A stretch of DNA of 64,000 nucleotides. Source: Talinum fruticosum (taxonomy: Eukaryota; Streptophyta; Magnoliopsida; Caryophyllales; Talinaceae). The translations under genes were made by a program, and so were the position numbers. Position 1 is the first letter of the stretch, and every line of letters starts with the position of its first letter. Under the pieces are notes generated by a model. It was given only the letters and a program-made list of their open reading frames with translations, did not search any database and was not told the DNA's origin. This document shows positions 12,308 to 25,117 of this stretch, piece by piece. The DNA is taken from the NCBI GenBank assembly GCA_021018815.1, contig JAITYX010000048.1:2596501-2660500 (forward strand). The letters are read 5' to 3'.

Positions 12308-14310
12308 ATTGTTAGAAATTATTAGTTGAAGATTAATGAAGGTTGAAAAAGAAAAAGGGTTATGGACAATGTCATGTCATATCTACTCTGCATTGATTAA
12401 TTTGTTCTATATTAATGACTATGTATTTTTAGGTCTCCTTTGCTTTATAGTAATTTAATGTCTTCTTATCAATTTGTCTTGGATATTGGCGAATACACTA
12501 TATGGATTAATATGATTTTTTTAATGAATATATCTTTTTATATTGATGAATATGATGTTTTCTCTGAGCAATTTATCTTCTATATTGATAAATTTTTCTT
12601 ATGGTTAATTTATCTTCTATATTCATGAATCTAGTTTTTTATAGTCCGATCTACTTAATATTGATGAATATGATTTTTTTTTTCATAAGTTTGTCTTTTA
12701 TATTGATGAATATGTTGCTTTCTTTGATGAATTTATCTACTATATTAATTAATTTCTTTTAAATCTAATTTTCTCTATATTGATGAATATAATATTTTCA
12801 TCGATAAATTTATATTTTATATTAATAAATCTGTATTTTTTCAATAATATGAATTATTAATTGTCAGATATGACATTTTGAAAAGAATATTATATTAATA
12901 CACATTTTTTATGAATATGTAAATTTTCATAATGAATTTGTCAACTACCAATGAATATTTACTAATCGTTGATGAATTTATCTTATGTTATGAAAAATAT
13001 ATTTAATCATATATTTTTATGAATTTACTAATTTACTAGTGAATATTTTCTCATTTAAATCTACTTGGATAGTTTTATATTGAATACGCATTTTTCATAT
13101 GAATATATGAAATTTAGTGATGCAAAATTTAATTATTTTCGAAGAATATTTATTAACTGTTTGACAAATTTATGCAAAGAGCTTAACAGTAAAAGTTCAT
13201 GCAAATTTAGATGAAAAAGTGATGAATTTGCATAAAAAGATAATGAACATTGATGAGCATAGACATTTTTTTAGAAATTCAATAATATCGTTATAAAATT
13301 TATTAATTTACAATAATTTATCTATAAAGTTTTCGATGTACTCAATTTTTTTATATATTTAGATGAATCAATAAATATTTACATTTATAATAATTTTTAG
13401 AAAAATTGGAAATATATATGTTTAACGGAAATTTTCATCACATGTATATTAAATTCATTAGTATGCATTAAATGATATAAATGAAAAGGATACCTAAGTA
13501 ATTAAATTATAGTTAAAAATTTATCAATGCTATCATAAAATTCACCAAAAACACATAAATTCATCAATTTATTAGAAAAATTATCAAATATGGAAAAAAT
13601 CATCACTTTATTATAAACATTTCATCAGATGATAAATTGAGATCTAAAAATATACACATTGCGCTCTATTCAACCACCAACTTTTATGATTGAGAGATCA
13701 TGACCAAAATCTATAGTATAATTGGTGCAGTGACCCTGAAGACTTTGGAAAATTTTCACAGTTTTTAAAATTTTTTAATCAAATTACTATCAAGGATGCG
13801 CATATGCATGCAATCACACATGGGCCCCTAGCCTATTTTATTTTATTTTTTATTTTTATTCTTGTGGGTAAGAATTTGATTCCTTTTGTCATTTTGTTTC
13901 CGAGTTAAATAAGGTTAAGTACTATAATTTATAGCATATGCACATAATACATAATAGTAAATTACGACTTTATTTGTTTTTTGATCAATTGTACAAATTA
14001 CAACTTTGAATTCAGTAAAATGGTTGTTATTAGTAAATAAATATAATTATATTTGATGGGGTATATTTATTTATTACTAAACTTGTGTAGAATTAGGAAC
14101 TTAATTTCTTCCCTAAACAAAAACGGGAAATTTCTACCTTTTATCTCTCGTATATGATATTGTTCTTTCTATAAATTCTTTCAGTGTAGTGTTTTATAAA
14201 TTTGTAAACATCAAATACTCTTGAAACTTAAAAGCAGAGAATAATGTCTTATGATGATCTCAACAATTTTACTTAGAGGGATGATTTTTATTGATAGTAG
14301 TATTGTTATG
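12308..14310. other. AT-rich intergenic DNA
   Basis: Very AT-rich sequence without a recognisable gene. It includes the degenerate 40-bp repeat (12485-12850) and related but more decayed GATGAATTTAT-like strings up to about 13640. Confidence 0.6.
12485..12850. repeat. Degenerate ~40 bp tandem repeat
   Basis: The core TATTGATGAATATG or a close variant starts near 12541, 12583, 12621, 12659, 12701, 12743, 12779 and 12820, that is every 36-42 bp. Between cores lie T-rich stretches and TTTATCTTCTA. Decay of the copies suggests an old minisatellite. Confidence 0.7.
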
Positions 14311-14313
14311 TAT

Positions 14314-14660
14314 AGACTTGGCAAAAATGACCCAAAAATCAATCCGAACCAACATTTGAAACAGCTCAATCGATTTTGACCCGAAACTCTAAATTGAACC
14401 AACCGGAACTAAATAGGCCCAAAATCTAATGGACCCGATTCGGACGCAAACCGAAATGACCCAATCTGAAACTAAACTAACCCGAAATATAATTGACTTG
14501 ATTAAGACTCGAACCGAAAATGACCCGAATAGAAACAAATCCAAATGTATTAGACTCGAAGCGATTCAAACCGAATTCAAGTGAGCCGAACTCGAACTCC
14601 GTCCAAATCCGAGATTGACCCGATCCGAATCTAACCCAATTCAAACCAAAATATGTATAT
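14314..14660. mobile_element. Short hAT-like element of ACCCGAACCGAA-type repeats
   Basis: Begins AGACTTGGCAAAAATGACCC and consists of degenerate repeats of ACCCGAAxxxAAATTGACCCG. It resembles, in opposite orientation, the MITE at 56580-57148, whose end reads TAGACTCGGCAAAACCGACC. TTATGTAT to the left (14306-14313) and ATATGTAT beyond the right end differ at one base and may be the 8-bp target duplication. The right boundary is uncertain. Confidence 0.5.
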
Positions 14661-14858
14661 ATGCATTTTGATATTCCTTTTACATATTTGTTGAGATCAA
14701 GATATGATAACTATATGCACATCTATGTAATTTATGGACCGCGTTAGAATTATATTTGATTTTTCTATTTTTGGTACATTTATTTAGAAAGTAGATTAAA
14801 TAAGCTCGTGAACGAATAAAGAATCCCATCAATCGAGTTAAAACGAGAAAGTTACAAC

Positions 14859-15203
14859 TTAAACAAGTAACGGATTGGAATTTGACTCGACCCGATTTTG
14901 ACCTAATCCAAAATTTACCAAACCGGATCCTTGCCTTTTTGGTAAAACCGCATAAATTCCAAAAAAATCTCCTTTGTGCATTTCGAGGTTTTCTCGACTT
15001 TCCGACTTTTGTCGAACTAACTTGAGTGTCGGAGAGGTGTTCCCCATGATCGAACATGAGGGTGTGCCTTTTTGCACGAAAGAGTAGCCGTCACGAGCAG
15101 ATCCCCACTCGAGTCCATCCATCGGGGACCAAGATAACAAATCCACTCTCTTTGATTCATCATCCACATCATACTTCACCGGTTTCTTCCCGAAAACCAT
15201 CAT
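14859..15203 (-). other. Open reading frame of 114 codons, unrecognised
   Basis: ATG-initiated minus-strand frame with coding-like composition and less AT bias than its surroundings: begins MMVFGKKPVKYDVDDESKRV and includes DLLSWSPMDGLEWGSARDGY and ENLEMHKGDFFGIYAVLPKR. The last ~25 codons run into NPV/NPL-rich sequence like the hAT-derived repeats next door, so the end is probably not native. It may be an exon or gene fragment; I do not recognise the family and no splice partners were found. Confidence 0.3.
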
Positions 15204-15304
15204 TAAGCATGTGCTAGCCCTTTTTTAAAATAAGGATAAGCTCAATTGTATCAAATGTAAAAAATTTCATATTGAATAATATTGACCAACATATTGAGAA
15301 AAAT

Positions 15305-15507
15305 AAATCTAACAAACCAACCTAAAGGAAAGTAAAAAAATATATATATATCTATACACTATATAATGTCAATCTTTTCAAAAAGATGACATGGCGGTAT
15401 GAGAGTGAATTTAAGAGTTTCGTCTAATAAAAAATAATAATTTATCATTAAAAAATAGGTTTCCACTCATACATGGACTCTTTTTTACTCCATGCCAAAA
15501 TAAATAT

Positions 15508-15550
<43 letters not shown>

Positions 15551-18500
15551 TATAATTTTTAAAAAAATACAAAATCATTAAAAATAATAAAATCAAAACA
15601 TAATCTTAAATAAAAAGTTAAACATATAATAAAATGCACTAAATAAATGCAAAAATAAATAATTAAATTATCAAAAATATTAAAACTATTTTATGCACCT
15701 AATAGCCTAAAAACCTAAAATAAAAATGAAAAAACTAATTTATAAATTTATTAAATTAAAAATATGCTTTAACCTAAATTAGTAAATAAGTCTGAAAAAT
15801 TATCAAATCAGTTATATATTATAAAATTATCTGATCTTAATATAAAATTAAATAATAATTAATCATGCTAATTAATTCATAAAAATATAAAAAGAAAATA
15901 AAAACAAAACTAAGTAGAAAATTAATAAATAAAAAATATACAAAAATATATAATAAATTAAATTAAAAATCTGAAAAAATATAAAGTAACCTTAAACCCA
16001 AAATTTTTTTATAGTTTTCTAGAAAAATTAAACAGAACTAAAAATAATAAAATAAAAATATAATCTTAAACAGAAAGTAAAACAAATAATAAACTGCACT
16101 AAATAAATGAGAAAATAGATAATTAAATTACCAGAATATTAAAATTATTTTTTGGACCTGAATATATCCTAAACACCTAAAATCAAAATGAAAAAATTAA
16201 ATTTATAAATTTATTAAATTAAAGACCTGCTTTAACCTAAATTAGAAAAATTTTTTAAAAATTATCAAATAAGTTATAAAAACTAAGAAAAGTAATACTA
16301 ACAAATTAAAAAGACTCTAACTAAACCCTATAATAATATAAAAATAAAATTAACCGAAGAAGACTAATTTTATTCTAACTTCTAATAAATTGACTAAAAA
16401 AATAACAAAAACGAAAAGAAAAGTAATATGAAAATTAAAATATATTAAGACATAAAATAAAATTAATATATGTAGTTATGTATTTATTTATTTAGGGTTT
16501 GGATTGTATATTATCTCTCATTTATTTTTATGTATATTGATATGCAATATTATTTTGGGCCTAAAATATAATAATTTTTTCTAACATTATTAATTTTTCA
16601 TTATTGATGGTTTTTTTGACTTGATGCCATAAAATTGTATTAGTTCAAAATATATTTATTATAAGAATTTTTTAAATTAAAATCAATAGGAACACGTTAT
16701 AAAAATAATATTTAAATATTTAACTATATGATGAAGCAATTTGGTTATTACATTCATCCTATGTATAGAGTGATTTAATAAACCTTAAGAAATCATAAAT
16801 TAATATAATAAAAATATAAAAACTACATATATACTTGATATTAATAATTAAAAATGCCTACAAGATAGAAAGTTATGATTTAAATATGTTGTGGAATAAA
16901 ATGTAATGAATAAAAGTTAGCAATTATATTGCTTCAGTTCGTAATTTGTGGACTTTAAATTCGTAATTTGTGTTATGTTTAAAGGATTGTAAACTTAATA
17001 TGCCAACTTCTATTAAGCCCATAGGACTTCGAATAAATTCATTTGTCTCAAAATTTTTGCACAATACACAGATCTTTTTTTTTTTTTGTTACAAATACAA
17101 TTTATTTTAGTTTCTTCCTAACATGTCTATCTCGTGACTTATTATTGACAAACATATTTAAATCATATCTTTTACTATTATAATTTTTCTAAATTATTAA
17201 AAGATGAGTATTTGCCATCAAACCTCCCCTCCATCTTGAAATAGAATTTCATTTTACTCTTATTATGTTGATTAATTGAGAGGAAGAGTTGTGTCTCAAG
17301 GGAAGCAATTGGTTGTTAATCGAGTAAAACATGTATTTCTAAAATCTCAATTGTATCAATATTTTTGCCCCATTGATTCACTACTAAAATCGCGATCAAT
17401 TTTTAATATAAGTACAAAACACGGATGATTTTATTACCCTATGCCGCGAATAATCCTACCATGCCCTTTACTATGATACGAATTACCTATTATTATTAAA
17501 TATATTTGGATCACTTCTATCATTATAATATTTTTCACTATTAATCTCAATATAAGTAGTTATTATATGTTTAATTATCTTCGTGTGCAGAGGTAGGTAA
17601 GAATGGATAAATTATTATATTCACCTTATAATTTTTAAAAAATGAGATCCCATTATGGGTATATATATACTTTTTAAGAGTTCGTGTAATATTTAAGTCA
17701 ATGATGTTTTAGTAGGTCGGTTGCATATAAATATTTATCTAAATGTCTATTAAGTTAAATTAGTATTGACTTTGTAAAGACTTATAAGTTATAAGTTTGA
17801 TATTCTTTTATTGATTTGATGTACTTTTCGTTGTGATATTAATTTGTGACATATTGATATTTATTGTCATCTATAGGTCATCTAACTCAATATCTACCAA
17901 TCATATATTATTCATTTTCCTACTAATATTTACCTTTTCGTACCCAAACATATTGTCACACTATTTTTATAACTGTATGAGTTAGGATTATGTAAATTGT
18001 TTGATTCTTAGAGGGGCCTGACTTTTTAATATTCCAAATCATGTGTGTAATCTTAAAACGTTTATGATATTTTTTTCACATTCTTTTTTATTTATTATCT
18101 TAGATTATTTATTTATTCTTTTGAAATGAATGTGTGTTGGGCTCTAATAATTTTTATGTGTTGGGTTCTGATAACTTTGATAAGTCACGAAAGCATTTTC
18201 GTTATGAGAGGATAACATGTATAAGAAAGATGTTGAAAGTGAAATCATTCAATAAAATCAAATGAACAAGAAAAAGAAACTCATAGGTACAACATCGTTG
18301 CGTAATTCAATAATTTATTAAGTTATGCATTGTAGCACATTGCTCCATGCATAGCACGGTCCAGACTAGTTAATGCTAATAGGAATTGAATTTTGTGTCC
18401 CTAATCTCAAAAGTCAATTAGGTAAAAGTAGAAGAGCAACAAAACAAATCTAACAAACCAACCTAAAGGAAAGTTAAAAAAAAAAAGTATTGATGGTAAT

Positions 18501-18565
18501 AGGAATTGAATTTTGTTTCCCTAATCTCAAAAGTCAATTAGGTAAAAGTAGAAGAGCAACAATAT
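15305..18565. repeat. ~125-bp tandem duplication, one unit interrupted by Helitron copy 1
   Basis: The strings CTAACAAACCAACCTAAAGG and TAATAGGAATTGAATTTTGT occur on the two sides of the Helitron (about 15309 and 18376) and again, uninterrupted, at 18451-18515, followed by a repeat of CAATTAGGTAAAAGTAGAAG. The uninterrupted second unit acts as an internal empty site that supports the Helitron boundaries. Confidence 0.75.
15351..18369 (+). mobile_element. Non-autonomous Helitron, copy 1 (3.0 kb)
   Basis: 5' end TCTATACACTATATAATGTC and 3' end ...CAGACTAG preceded by a degenerate GC hairpin (CATGCATAGCACGG), with A before and T after: the Helitron rules of 5'-TC, 3'-CTRR, insertion between A and T, no target duplication. 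No Rep/helicase frame is visible; the body is AT-rich, with an (AAT)n microsatellite at about 15510-15550. An inverted, closely similar copy lies at 56540-60291: shared blocks include the 5' 200 bp, ACATGTCTATCTCGTGACTT near 17121 and the 3' 150 bp. Confidence 0.85.
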
Positions 18566-18775
18566 TGGACTTTAGCTCAGTATCCATTTTAGATCCATAA
18601 GGCCTATTAAGTTCCTAATTCATGTTAAATATAATTAAATTATAAAGTTCTTAATTCATGTTACATGTGATGATATGAACTTAGCAAAATTTTCGAACAT
18701 GTGATATGGATGATGGAGTTTTAAATAATTTAGTTATGTGAATGTGCCTAATGTCCTTCCTTTATAATAGTAGAC

Positions 18776-19475
18776 ATGACAACAAATAACATTATTAGTG
18801 GTGTGTTCACTAATGAGATGCTGGTTGACACTAATTATGATATATGGTCCATAGAGATTCAATTTATTATAAATGAGCATAAGGTTTTAGAAACCTTAAC
18901 GACTATTGTGTCTAAGCCTATAAATATCGGTAGTGAGCAAGTATCAACGTGATCGAGAGGGCATATGATGCCTAGACCAAATTCAATCATTAGGCACGAC
19001 ATATTATTTTGTATAATATGCACGACGATCTAGTTAGGGAGTTTGAAGATTGTCTCACTTGTTGAGGACAAAGGAGACAAACTTAAAACAAGATTTAACA
19101 TAACATTTGCATCAAGATTATGCATCCTGAATTTGAAGTGGATGGAGTACCAAATGAATTCCAGTAGCAGTATAGTTGAGCATATGCGAATCATGAGTGC
19201 AATGGTTCGAGAGCTTAATGCTGCTGGGTGAGAAATTTCGAAGAGGAACAAGTCCTGAATGTGATTCGGACCCTTCCCGATAATAATGTGCATTGGAAGA
19301 AGGTTAAGCTCACTATAACTCATAGTGAAGACCTGAAAATTGGAAGAAGGTTAAGCTCACTATGACTCATAGTGAACACCTATAAACCTTAGCACAAATT
19401 CAGAGGAGGCTCGAGATGGAAGAAGAACGTGTAAAGACAATTTCTTTTATCAATCTTAAAGCAAGTCAAATCTAG
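18776..19475 (+). pseudogene. Ty1/copia gag relic (UBN2-type)
   Basis: From an ATG at 18776 the translation includes NYDIWSIEIQFIINEHKVLE (gag N-terminal motif), then after a stop DKLKTRFNITFASRLCILN, IVEHMRIMSAMVRELNAAG, and in a shifted frame HWKKVKLTITHSEDL and QIQRRLEMEEERVKTIS. This is the order seen in copia gag proteins. It is broken by several stops and by a ~45-bp direct duplication (TTGGAAGAAGGTTAAGCTCA at about 19293 and 19338). No LTRs or pol were found next to it. Confidence 0.8.
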
Positions 19476-20282
19476 AACTAGTAGGTACCCAGTTCACAAA
19501 TCATATGAAGAAAATGTGTTCCTTCTTCATATTACTTTCTCACATTTTCTTTGGAAAAACAGTAGTTAATTTTGTATCATGACGATGTGTTTGTCACCTT
19601 GGCTCATTAGAAAAATTGATTAAATAATTTTTTTCTTGACTTGGATGCTAGTTATTTTTTGTTGGCTTGTTTTTAGTTTCACATTGTGGTTGTGATTTTG
19701 AATGTATAGAGTGTCTTGCTAGACTTGTTCTCTCTTGACCAAGATAAAATGAGTTAGCTAGCTAAATTCTTTGAGAACGATTCACTAAGGTTAAGTACCT
19801 AATTGGGAATCATGTTTTAGTTGGCATTTTGATCAAGAAGTACTTTTAGTAAGACTTCTATGGCATCAAAAACCCTTAAAGTTAATCCACTTAGACATTT
19901 ATAGAACCTTGAACGACAAGGCAATATCAAAAAATTTAGTTTTTTGCCTCATTTCAATAACTATTCACAATATAAGTATGAGTACCTATTGTATAATTGA
20001 CACAAAGCGTTAGATATGTTCAACTTTTATGTCATGAATAAAGATGATCAAGATGAAGAGTTAAGACTCTTTTTGAATTAATCGTTATAGTGGATGGTCT
20101 TTCTATAATGGGTTTATAGAATTAGATGAGGAAAAGGATATATATAACATACTTTTGATTCCTCGTACTCAACATTTGTATGTTGTTAAACGTAGAAATC
20201 GCACATCATTTTGACATGGTCAAGTTAATGATGACTCACATTATGTTAAGTACTTATATATCCACCACACCATAAAAGTTAT
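19476..20282. other. No gene recognised
   Basis: AT-rich sequence following the copia gag relic; no coding similarity seen. It may be decayed copia sequence. Confidence 0.4.
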
Positions 20283-21248
20283 TCTTTGACCTAGTCTCAA
20301 GTTCAAGGTATTCTCTCTCCATACAACATTTTAGGGGAGACCTTCACTTATGACCATAAATCTCAATCTCTTATCTATGGTAGTTAGAAGATGTTTTATA
20401 CTTTATATTAACAGTTTATATCCTATATATATAACCCAAAAATTTTCACCATTCTCTCTCTCTCTTTTTTTTTTTTTTTTTTTGTATATTCTATTTCTTT
20501 GACTCAACATGTAACACTATACAAGGGAACTTGACTAGCTTGAGCATCAGTATGATGCACTTCCTCTCAAATTTAAACTCATACCTTTCTCAATCTAGTT
20601 AATTTAGAGTCTCTTTTATTACATACATTTTGTTTTCATTCTTTATTATCCAACGGCCAAAGTTACCATTTGACGACGATTATTGCATCTTTAGGCCCTC
20701 ATGAAGCACTTGGAGCTTCGATGCTCATTATTAGCTCCAAAATTGAATTACAACAATCGTTTATATGTGGTTTTAAACTCATCTATGTGGGAGTCAATTG
20801 AAAACATTTCTTCTATCAATAGAGATTAAACAATTTTCATCTATCATTTACAAAACATTTTTTTTAGGGGTATCAAAATTTGGGCGATTATTCATTTTAG
20901 AACAATATTCTTTTCGTTATTTCGATAAATTTATAGTTTTATCATTATGTCTGGTCAACCAAGTGATATTAGACTGGATCGTCTTAACCGAAATGATAAA
21001 ATCACTTAACATCAATGTCCTATGACATCAACTTTTATATTGACCATTTATATGCAAGGACAATCATAGATGCATGCGACTTGTTGGGTTTAGGCGCCAT
21101 CCCCCAACAAAACTTATAATATTGACCAAGACGAATAATGGGACTCACACATAGGACTCCACATTACACATAAAATGACTCGAATCAACTGGACTAAGTC
21201 TCCATACGCTTGGCTCATGATTCTCTCAACCTGGCTCCGATACCACTT
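20283..21248 (-). mobile_element. Truncated second copy of gypsy internal region
   Basis: Nearly identical to 25772-26748, with the same (CT)n/T-run near 20455-20485, the same CAACATTTTAGGGGAGACC-like start and the same primer-binding site. Read on the minus strand it follows directly after the LTR at 21249-25107, so it is the 5' internal (untranslated) region of a second element unit. Similarity ends at 20283; beyond this the sequence is unrelated, so the unit is truncated. Confidence 0.75.
21228..21245 (-). promoter_or_regulatory. Primer-binding site (initiator tRNA-Met)
   Basis: Minus-strand TGGTATCGGAGCCAGGTT, the complement of the 3' end of plant initiator methionine tRNA with one change (normally TGGTATCAGAGCC). 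It lies 3-4 bases beyond the LTR end, as expected for Ty3/gypsy elements. Confidence 0.85.
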
Positions 21249-21856
21249 CGTAACACCCCCAATACATAACCACATAAATAAGTAATTAATAGCGGAAGAC
21301 TTGTAAATTGGGAGACGTTACCGCCGTTTTTAGAATGAAAACAAGGCAAATTCACTTGAGTAGATTAATTATTCAAACAATTAATGTAAAAATCCAACCC
21401 AAATTTTCTTCATAGAAAATGAAAATTTCAAAACGCCGAGGATCAGCTGGAGAGGAATCATGAGCCAAGAGACCGAGGAAGGGACTAACATGTATGGGGT
21501 CAAGACGAATAGCCGAACATCACTTCTCCCGACCAGCTTTATCTTTTCATCCTCTTTAAACTTTGGGTGTGATTGTGAATAGTCCGCCATGCGTTCGACT
21601 TCCTAAAAATTTTAAAACATAAAGCAATAAACGTGTGAGCTAGAAGCTCGAGTACGTTACTCGTTATAAAATAAAATTATAATTTAAGTGCTCTTAAATC
21701 ATGCATATCTTAAATCATTTTTCTTGCATAATCGGTTTGCAAACTTGTCAATTGTCGATTTGCTTTTCTAATTTAGCCATTTTTAGGACCCATACTGTGA
21801 AATAATCAATCATGGAATCCGACTCCTCGGTTCATTGAACCCTAAGGCAGTCGGCC

Positions 21857-22030
21857 GTGAACAATTGAACGGTTAACGATTATGTGAACAATTGAACGAT
21901 TAAACGATTAACGATTCTCGTGAACAATTGAACGATTAACGATCGATTTTGTGAACAATTGAACGATTAATGATTCTGTGAACAATTGAACGATTAACGA
22001 TTCCGTGAACAATTGAACAATTAACGGTTA
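21857..22030. repeat. ~25-bp minisatellite in gypsy LTR
   Basis: About seven imperfect units of GTGAACAATTGAACGATTAA followed by CGATT. The partner LTR has a shorter version at 27353-27493. A separate (ACGATT)n-like stretch follows at about 22080-22120 and, in the partner, at 30550-30592. Confidence 0.85.
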
Positions 22031-24139
22031 AATGCTCGCTAGTAGGCAACATTGTCCAGGCGTCCCCGGATCAACCATTTACGATTACAATTACAATTAC
22101 GATTACGATTACAATCACATTCATTCATGGATCGTCATAGCGATTAATGGGTCCTTTGCATGGCCAAATCATGATAAATTGTGAAAACTTATTTATAAAT
22201 GCAATGAATTGAAAGCACCAACTATTAATCTGTAAAAATTTTACTTTTAGTATAAATGTAAAGGCAATAACGTACCTCAGCGTGCCAAACACCTTAATTG
22301 CTGATTATTTCGTAACACAATTTCATTTCGATTTCGTTTCCAAAGCGCATCAACTTTTGTAGATCACTAGTCTTTTAACAATATTTATATGCATTTACGA
22401 TCACCAATCTTTTACTTTTCGCGTACCTATCCATATTGTCTCCTTTTGATCTAGATACACGTACATTTCCTAGAAATAAGTTATTGATGATATAGTTTGA
22501 ATTTGTATATAACCATTGATGAGTTTAATTCTCCAACCTTGTAATAAAACTCAAGTTTGATCATTTGCTTCTATCACCTCTAGTTTGTGCTTAATGCAGC
22601 CTAACCTTAATTGCACCACTCGTTACATCTAGTATGTCCAGATGTCCTCTTATCTCGTAAACCAAATATACTTCCTACTTAAGGTGTCGGTTTTGGTTTC
22701 CCAATGTTCTAAAAATTTTGGCAGAGTTTTGTTTGAAACATGGCCTAACCATTAGGCTAAAAGCCTTAAAAACCATAAAATCCACAATAAACTCAACGAG
22801 CCAAATGCTCGGTGTACACAACTCAACGGTCACACGCCGAGTATATTTACAACCACAAAAACCAAGTTTTAAACCAAGTATATAAACCAAGTAACAATCT
22901 CGTCAATATTCTCATTTTCTTGTACTCATGAACTTTTCGATTCTTGATCAAGACAAGAACCTTTATACATATATATTTATAGCTAAGGCTTCGGTTAAGC
23001 AATTTAATCATAAAAATCTCGATTATCGGGAGATGGCTTCGTACTATTAATTCCTTTATAAGTACTACAAATAATCGGTTAATAAGTTAATGATTTAGTT
23101 TATCGTACACAAAATGGTGAAAATCATTAATATTTTAACATGTTAACATCTAAATATTTTGAAAAATACAAATAGTAACGTACCTGAGGTAGTTGTTCGT
23201 TTTCCTTTAAATATCGTTTTCGTTATTTTCTTCGAACATGTCGTTCCCATCGATTTTCTGTTTTCAAGAAGAAATTTGATTTATGCATTAATAAACTTAA
23301 TAGCCACTCTCTATTTGTGATAAACTTTTCACATTTGGCTTCCGCTAATTCCCCACTTATTACTCGAATTCGTTTGAATTTCTAACTTCCTTTAATTTTG
23401 TAAATTTCTTTTCCCCTCCTCCTCCTACTCAATTCAACATTCTCATTTTCTTTTCAAGTCAAGTCTCACTCTAAGTAATTTTTCGAATTCTCACAAAGGT
23501 CATTGCACATTGAATTATTCTTGTCTTTTCACCACCATATTACTTATTATCACCAAATTACTAACTCCACCAAGGTTTCTATTAATTTCAATAAAGTTCC
23601 CAAGTATAACCTAATTTCATTTTTCAATCAAGCTTAACATAACCCAATTACCACTTAATTCATGTACATGAATATACCTCCGTACTCCCTCAAATTTCCA
23701 TATTTCAAATTGATTTACTCTTACTTAGCTAAACCAAAATTCAATTACATTAATTTGCTCAAGTTTACACATACACTAACAAACTTAATCTTCCATCAAT
23801 CTCCAATTTCATATCCTTGAAAGCAACTCACATTAATATATACATGCTCATACTTCAATCATACTCAATATATTTCTTCCAATTCTTCCACAACCAAGCA
23901 ATTCATTCATATTCATAGGGGAGTTAAACAAACACATTCACAATTATAAATAAACCCAAATCAATTTCCAATTCCATATCCACATATATCAAACCCTAAA
24001 TCCAATTTCATTTTCTCCCAAGATTCTTTCAATTTCACCACCACCAAGTTACAACTCACATTAACTTGTCTAATTCTTCAATTACAACATAAATTCGTAA
24101 TAGAAATTTGCTTCGAAATGGAGAATTAGAGATATACCT

Positions 24140-24620
24140 CAAAAGTGGTCAAAAGTGAAATTGGGTAATAGTGGCTCGTTGGTGGAGGTGCGGCGGCTCG
24201 GGCAGCGGCACGATACGTTGGTCCGCGGCATCAAGTGGCGGTGGCCAAGAGAAAGCGGCAGTAGTCGGTATGAGTGGCAGCAGCAACGGCAGGGCGGAAC
24301 CGCCGCTGGCGCGAGACAGAGGAAGAGGTAAAAACAAATCGATGGAAAGGGCGGGGCAGCAAGGGTGGCAGCCGGAGCGCGTCGACGGCGGCCTATTGAC
24401 GGCGGTAGAGACCGGCGATCGATGGCCGGTGGCGGCAGTCTGCCCGAGCAAGCAACAAAGCAATAGACAAGGGTTGTTCCGCCCTTGCTGGCGCAAAATA
24501 AGGGCAGGAGAAGAGAGAGAACTTGGTGGCGGGAGCAAAGTGGTGGTGGAGGCACCGACAGCCGGCTGGGTGGTGGCGGTAGGTCCGCGGTGGCGGTAGT
24601 GATAGGGGAAAAGGTGAGGG
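24140..24620. other. GC-rich leader-like block inside gypsy LTR
   Basis: Abrupt rise in GC with CGGCGG/GCAGCGGCAC triplets giving open frames in several phases on both strands (24139-24555, 24149-24685, 24171-24599). None has family resemblance; they arise from base composition. The partner copy is at about 32640-33090. Similar blocks occur at the same relative place in the other LTRs of the window. Confidence 0.6.
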
Positions 24621-25107
24621 AGGAGAGGTGAGAGAGAGGCTAAGGATGAATGTATTACCCGCTTTTCAAACAAACCCCCTTCCACTAATATCCCGATCCT
24701 TCTAGCAGTTCCTTTCCCTTTTGTTTTTTTTTTTTTTGTCTTGTTAATTCCTAATGTCTAGTTATCTTTTTACTAATAATTTTACCACATGCTTAAAATT
24801 TTGACCACACATTTGGCCCATTTTTATCGGTTTATATATATTTTCTAACCTTTTTTTTCTCATTTTCTTATTATTTAATTATATAAACCGTGTTCGAGAC
24901 ACAATTTTTCATTATTCAAGTGTGTATACATTTTCGCACAAATGTAAATCTGTACAAATTACTTATTATTATTTACGATTATTAAATTTGTTCACATCTT
25001 TTATTTTGATTTTGTATTGTGTGCGACTCACTGCTCTTAAACAATATTAAGACGATAAAATGCAAATTTAAAATAATTTAATTACAATTAAGTTTTGGGG
25101 TGTTACA

Positions 25108-25117
25108 TCCTCCCCCA
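25108..25117 (-). promoter_or_regulatory. Polypurine tract of gypsy element
   Basis: Minus-strand TGGGGGAGGA immediately upstream of TGTAACACCCC, the normal place for priming of plus-strand synthesis. Confidence 0.8.

Larger units (their letters stand above)
21249..25107 (-). mobile_element. Ty3/gypsy LTR, middle copy of a tandem composite (3.86 kb)
   Basis: Sense strand is minus: begins TGTAACACCCCAAAACTTAA at 25107 right after a polypurine tract and ends GGGGGTGTTACG next to the primer-binding site. It therefore serves as 3' LTR of the unit at 25108-26748 and as 5' LTR of the unit at 20283-21248. In sense order it contains a GC-rich block (24620-24140), an intron-donor-like TTTTGAGGTATATC after it, a minisatellite (22030-21857), and a duplicated GTGT(G)ACCGTTGAGTTGTG / GCATTTGGCTCGTTGAGTTT motif near 22800-22850. 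Its partner is 26749-33559. Confidence 0.85.

Noticed and set aside
14680..15057. 125-codon minus frame overlapping the 114-codon frame
   Set aside because: Different phase over the same DNA; runs into repeat and AT-rich sequence and lacks motif-like segments.
21857..22030. CRISPR-like short repeats
   Set aside because: About 25-bp imperfect units with no spacers, inside an LTR and present in its partner copy: a minisatellite.
24139..24685. Overlapping 138-178 codon frames on both strands, Pro/Leu/Arg-rich
   Set aside because: They lie in the GC-rich block of a gypsy LTR, are open in several phases at once and show no family motif; the partner LTR has equivalent frames with different breaks.
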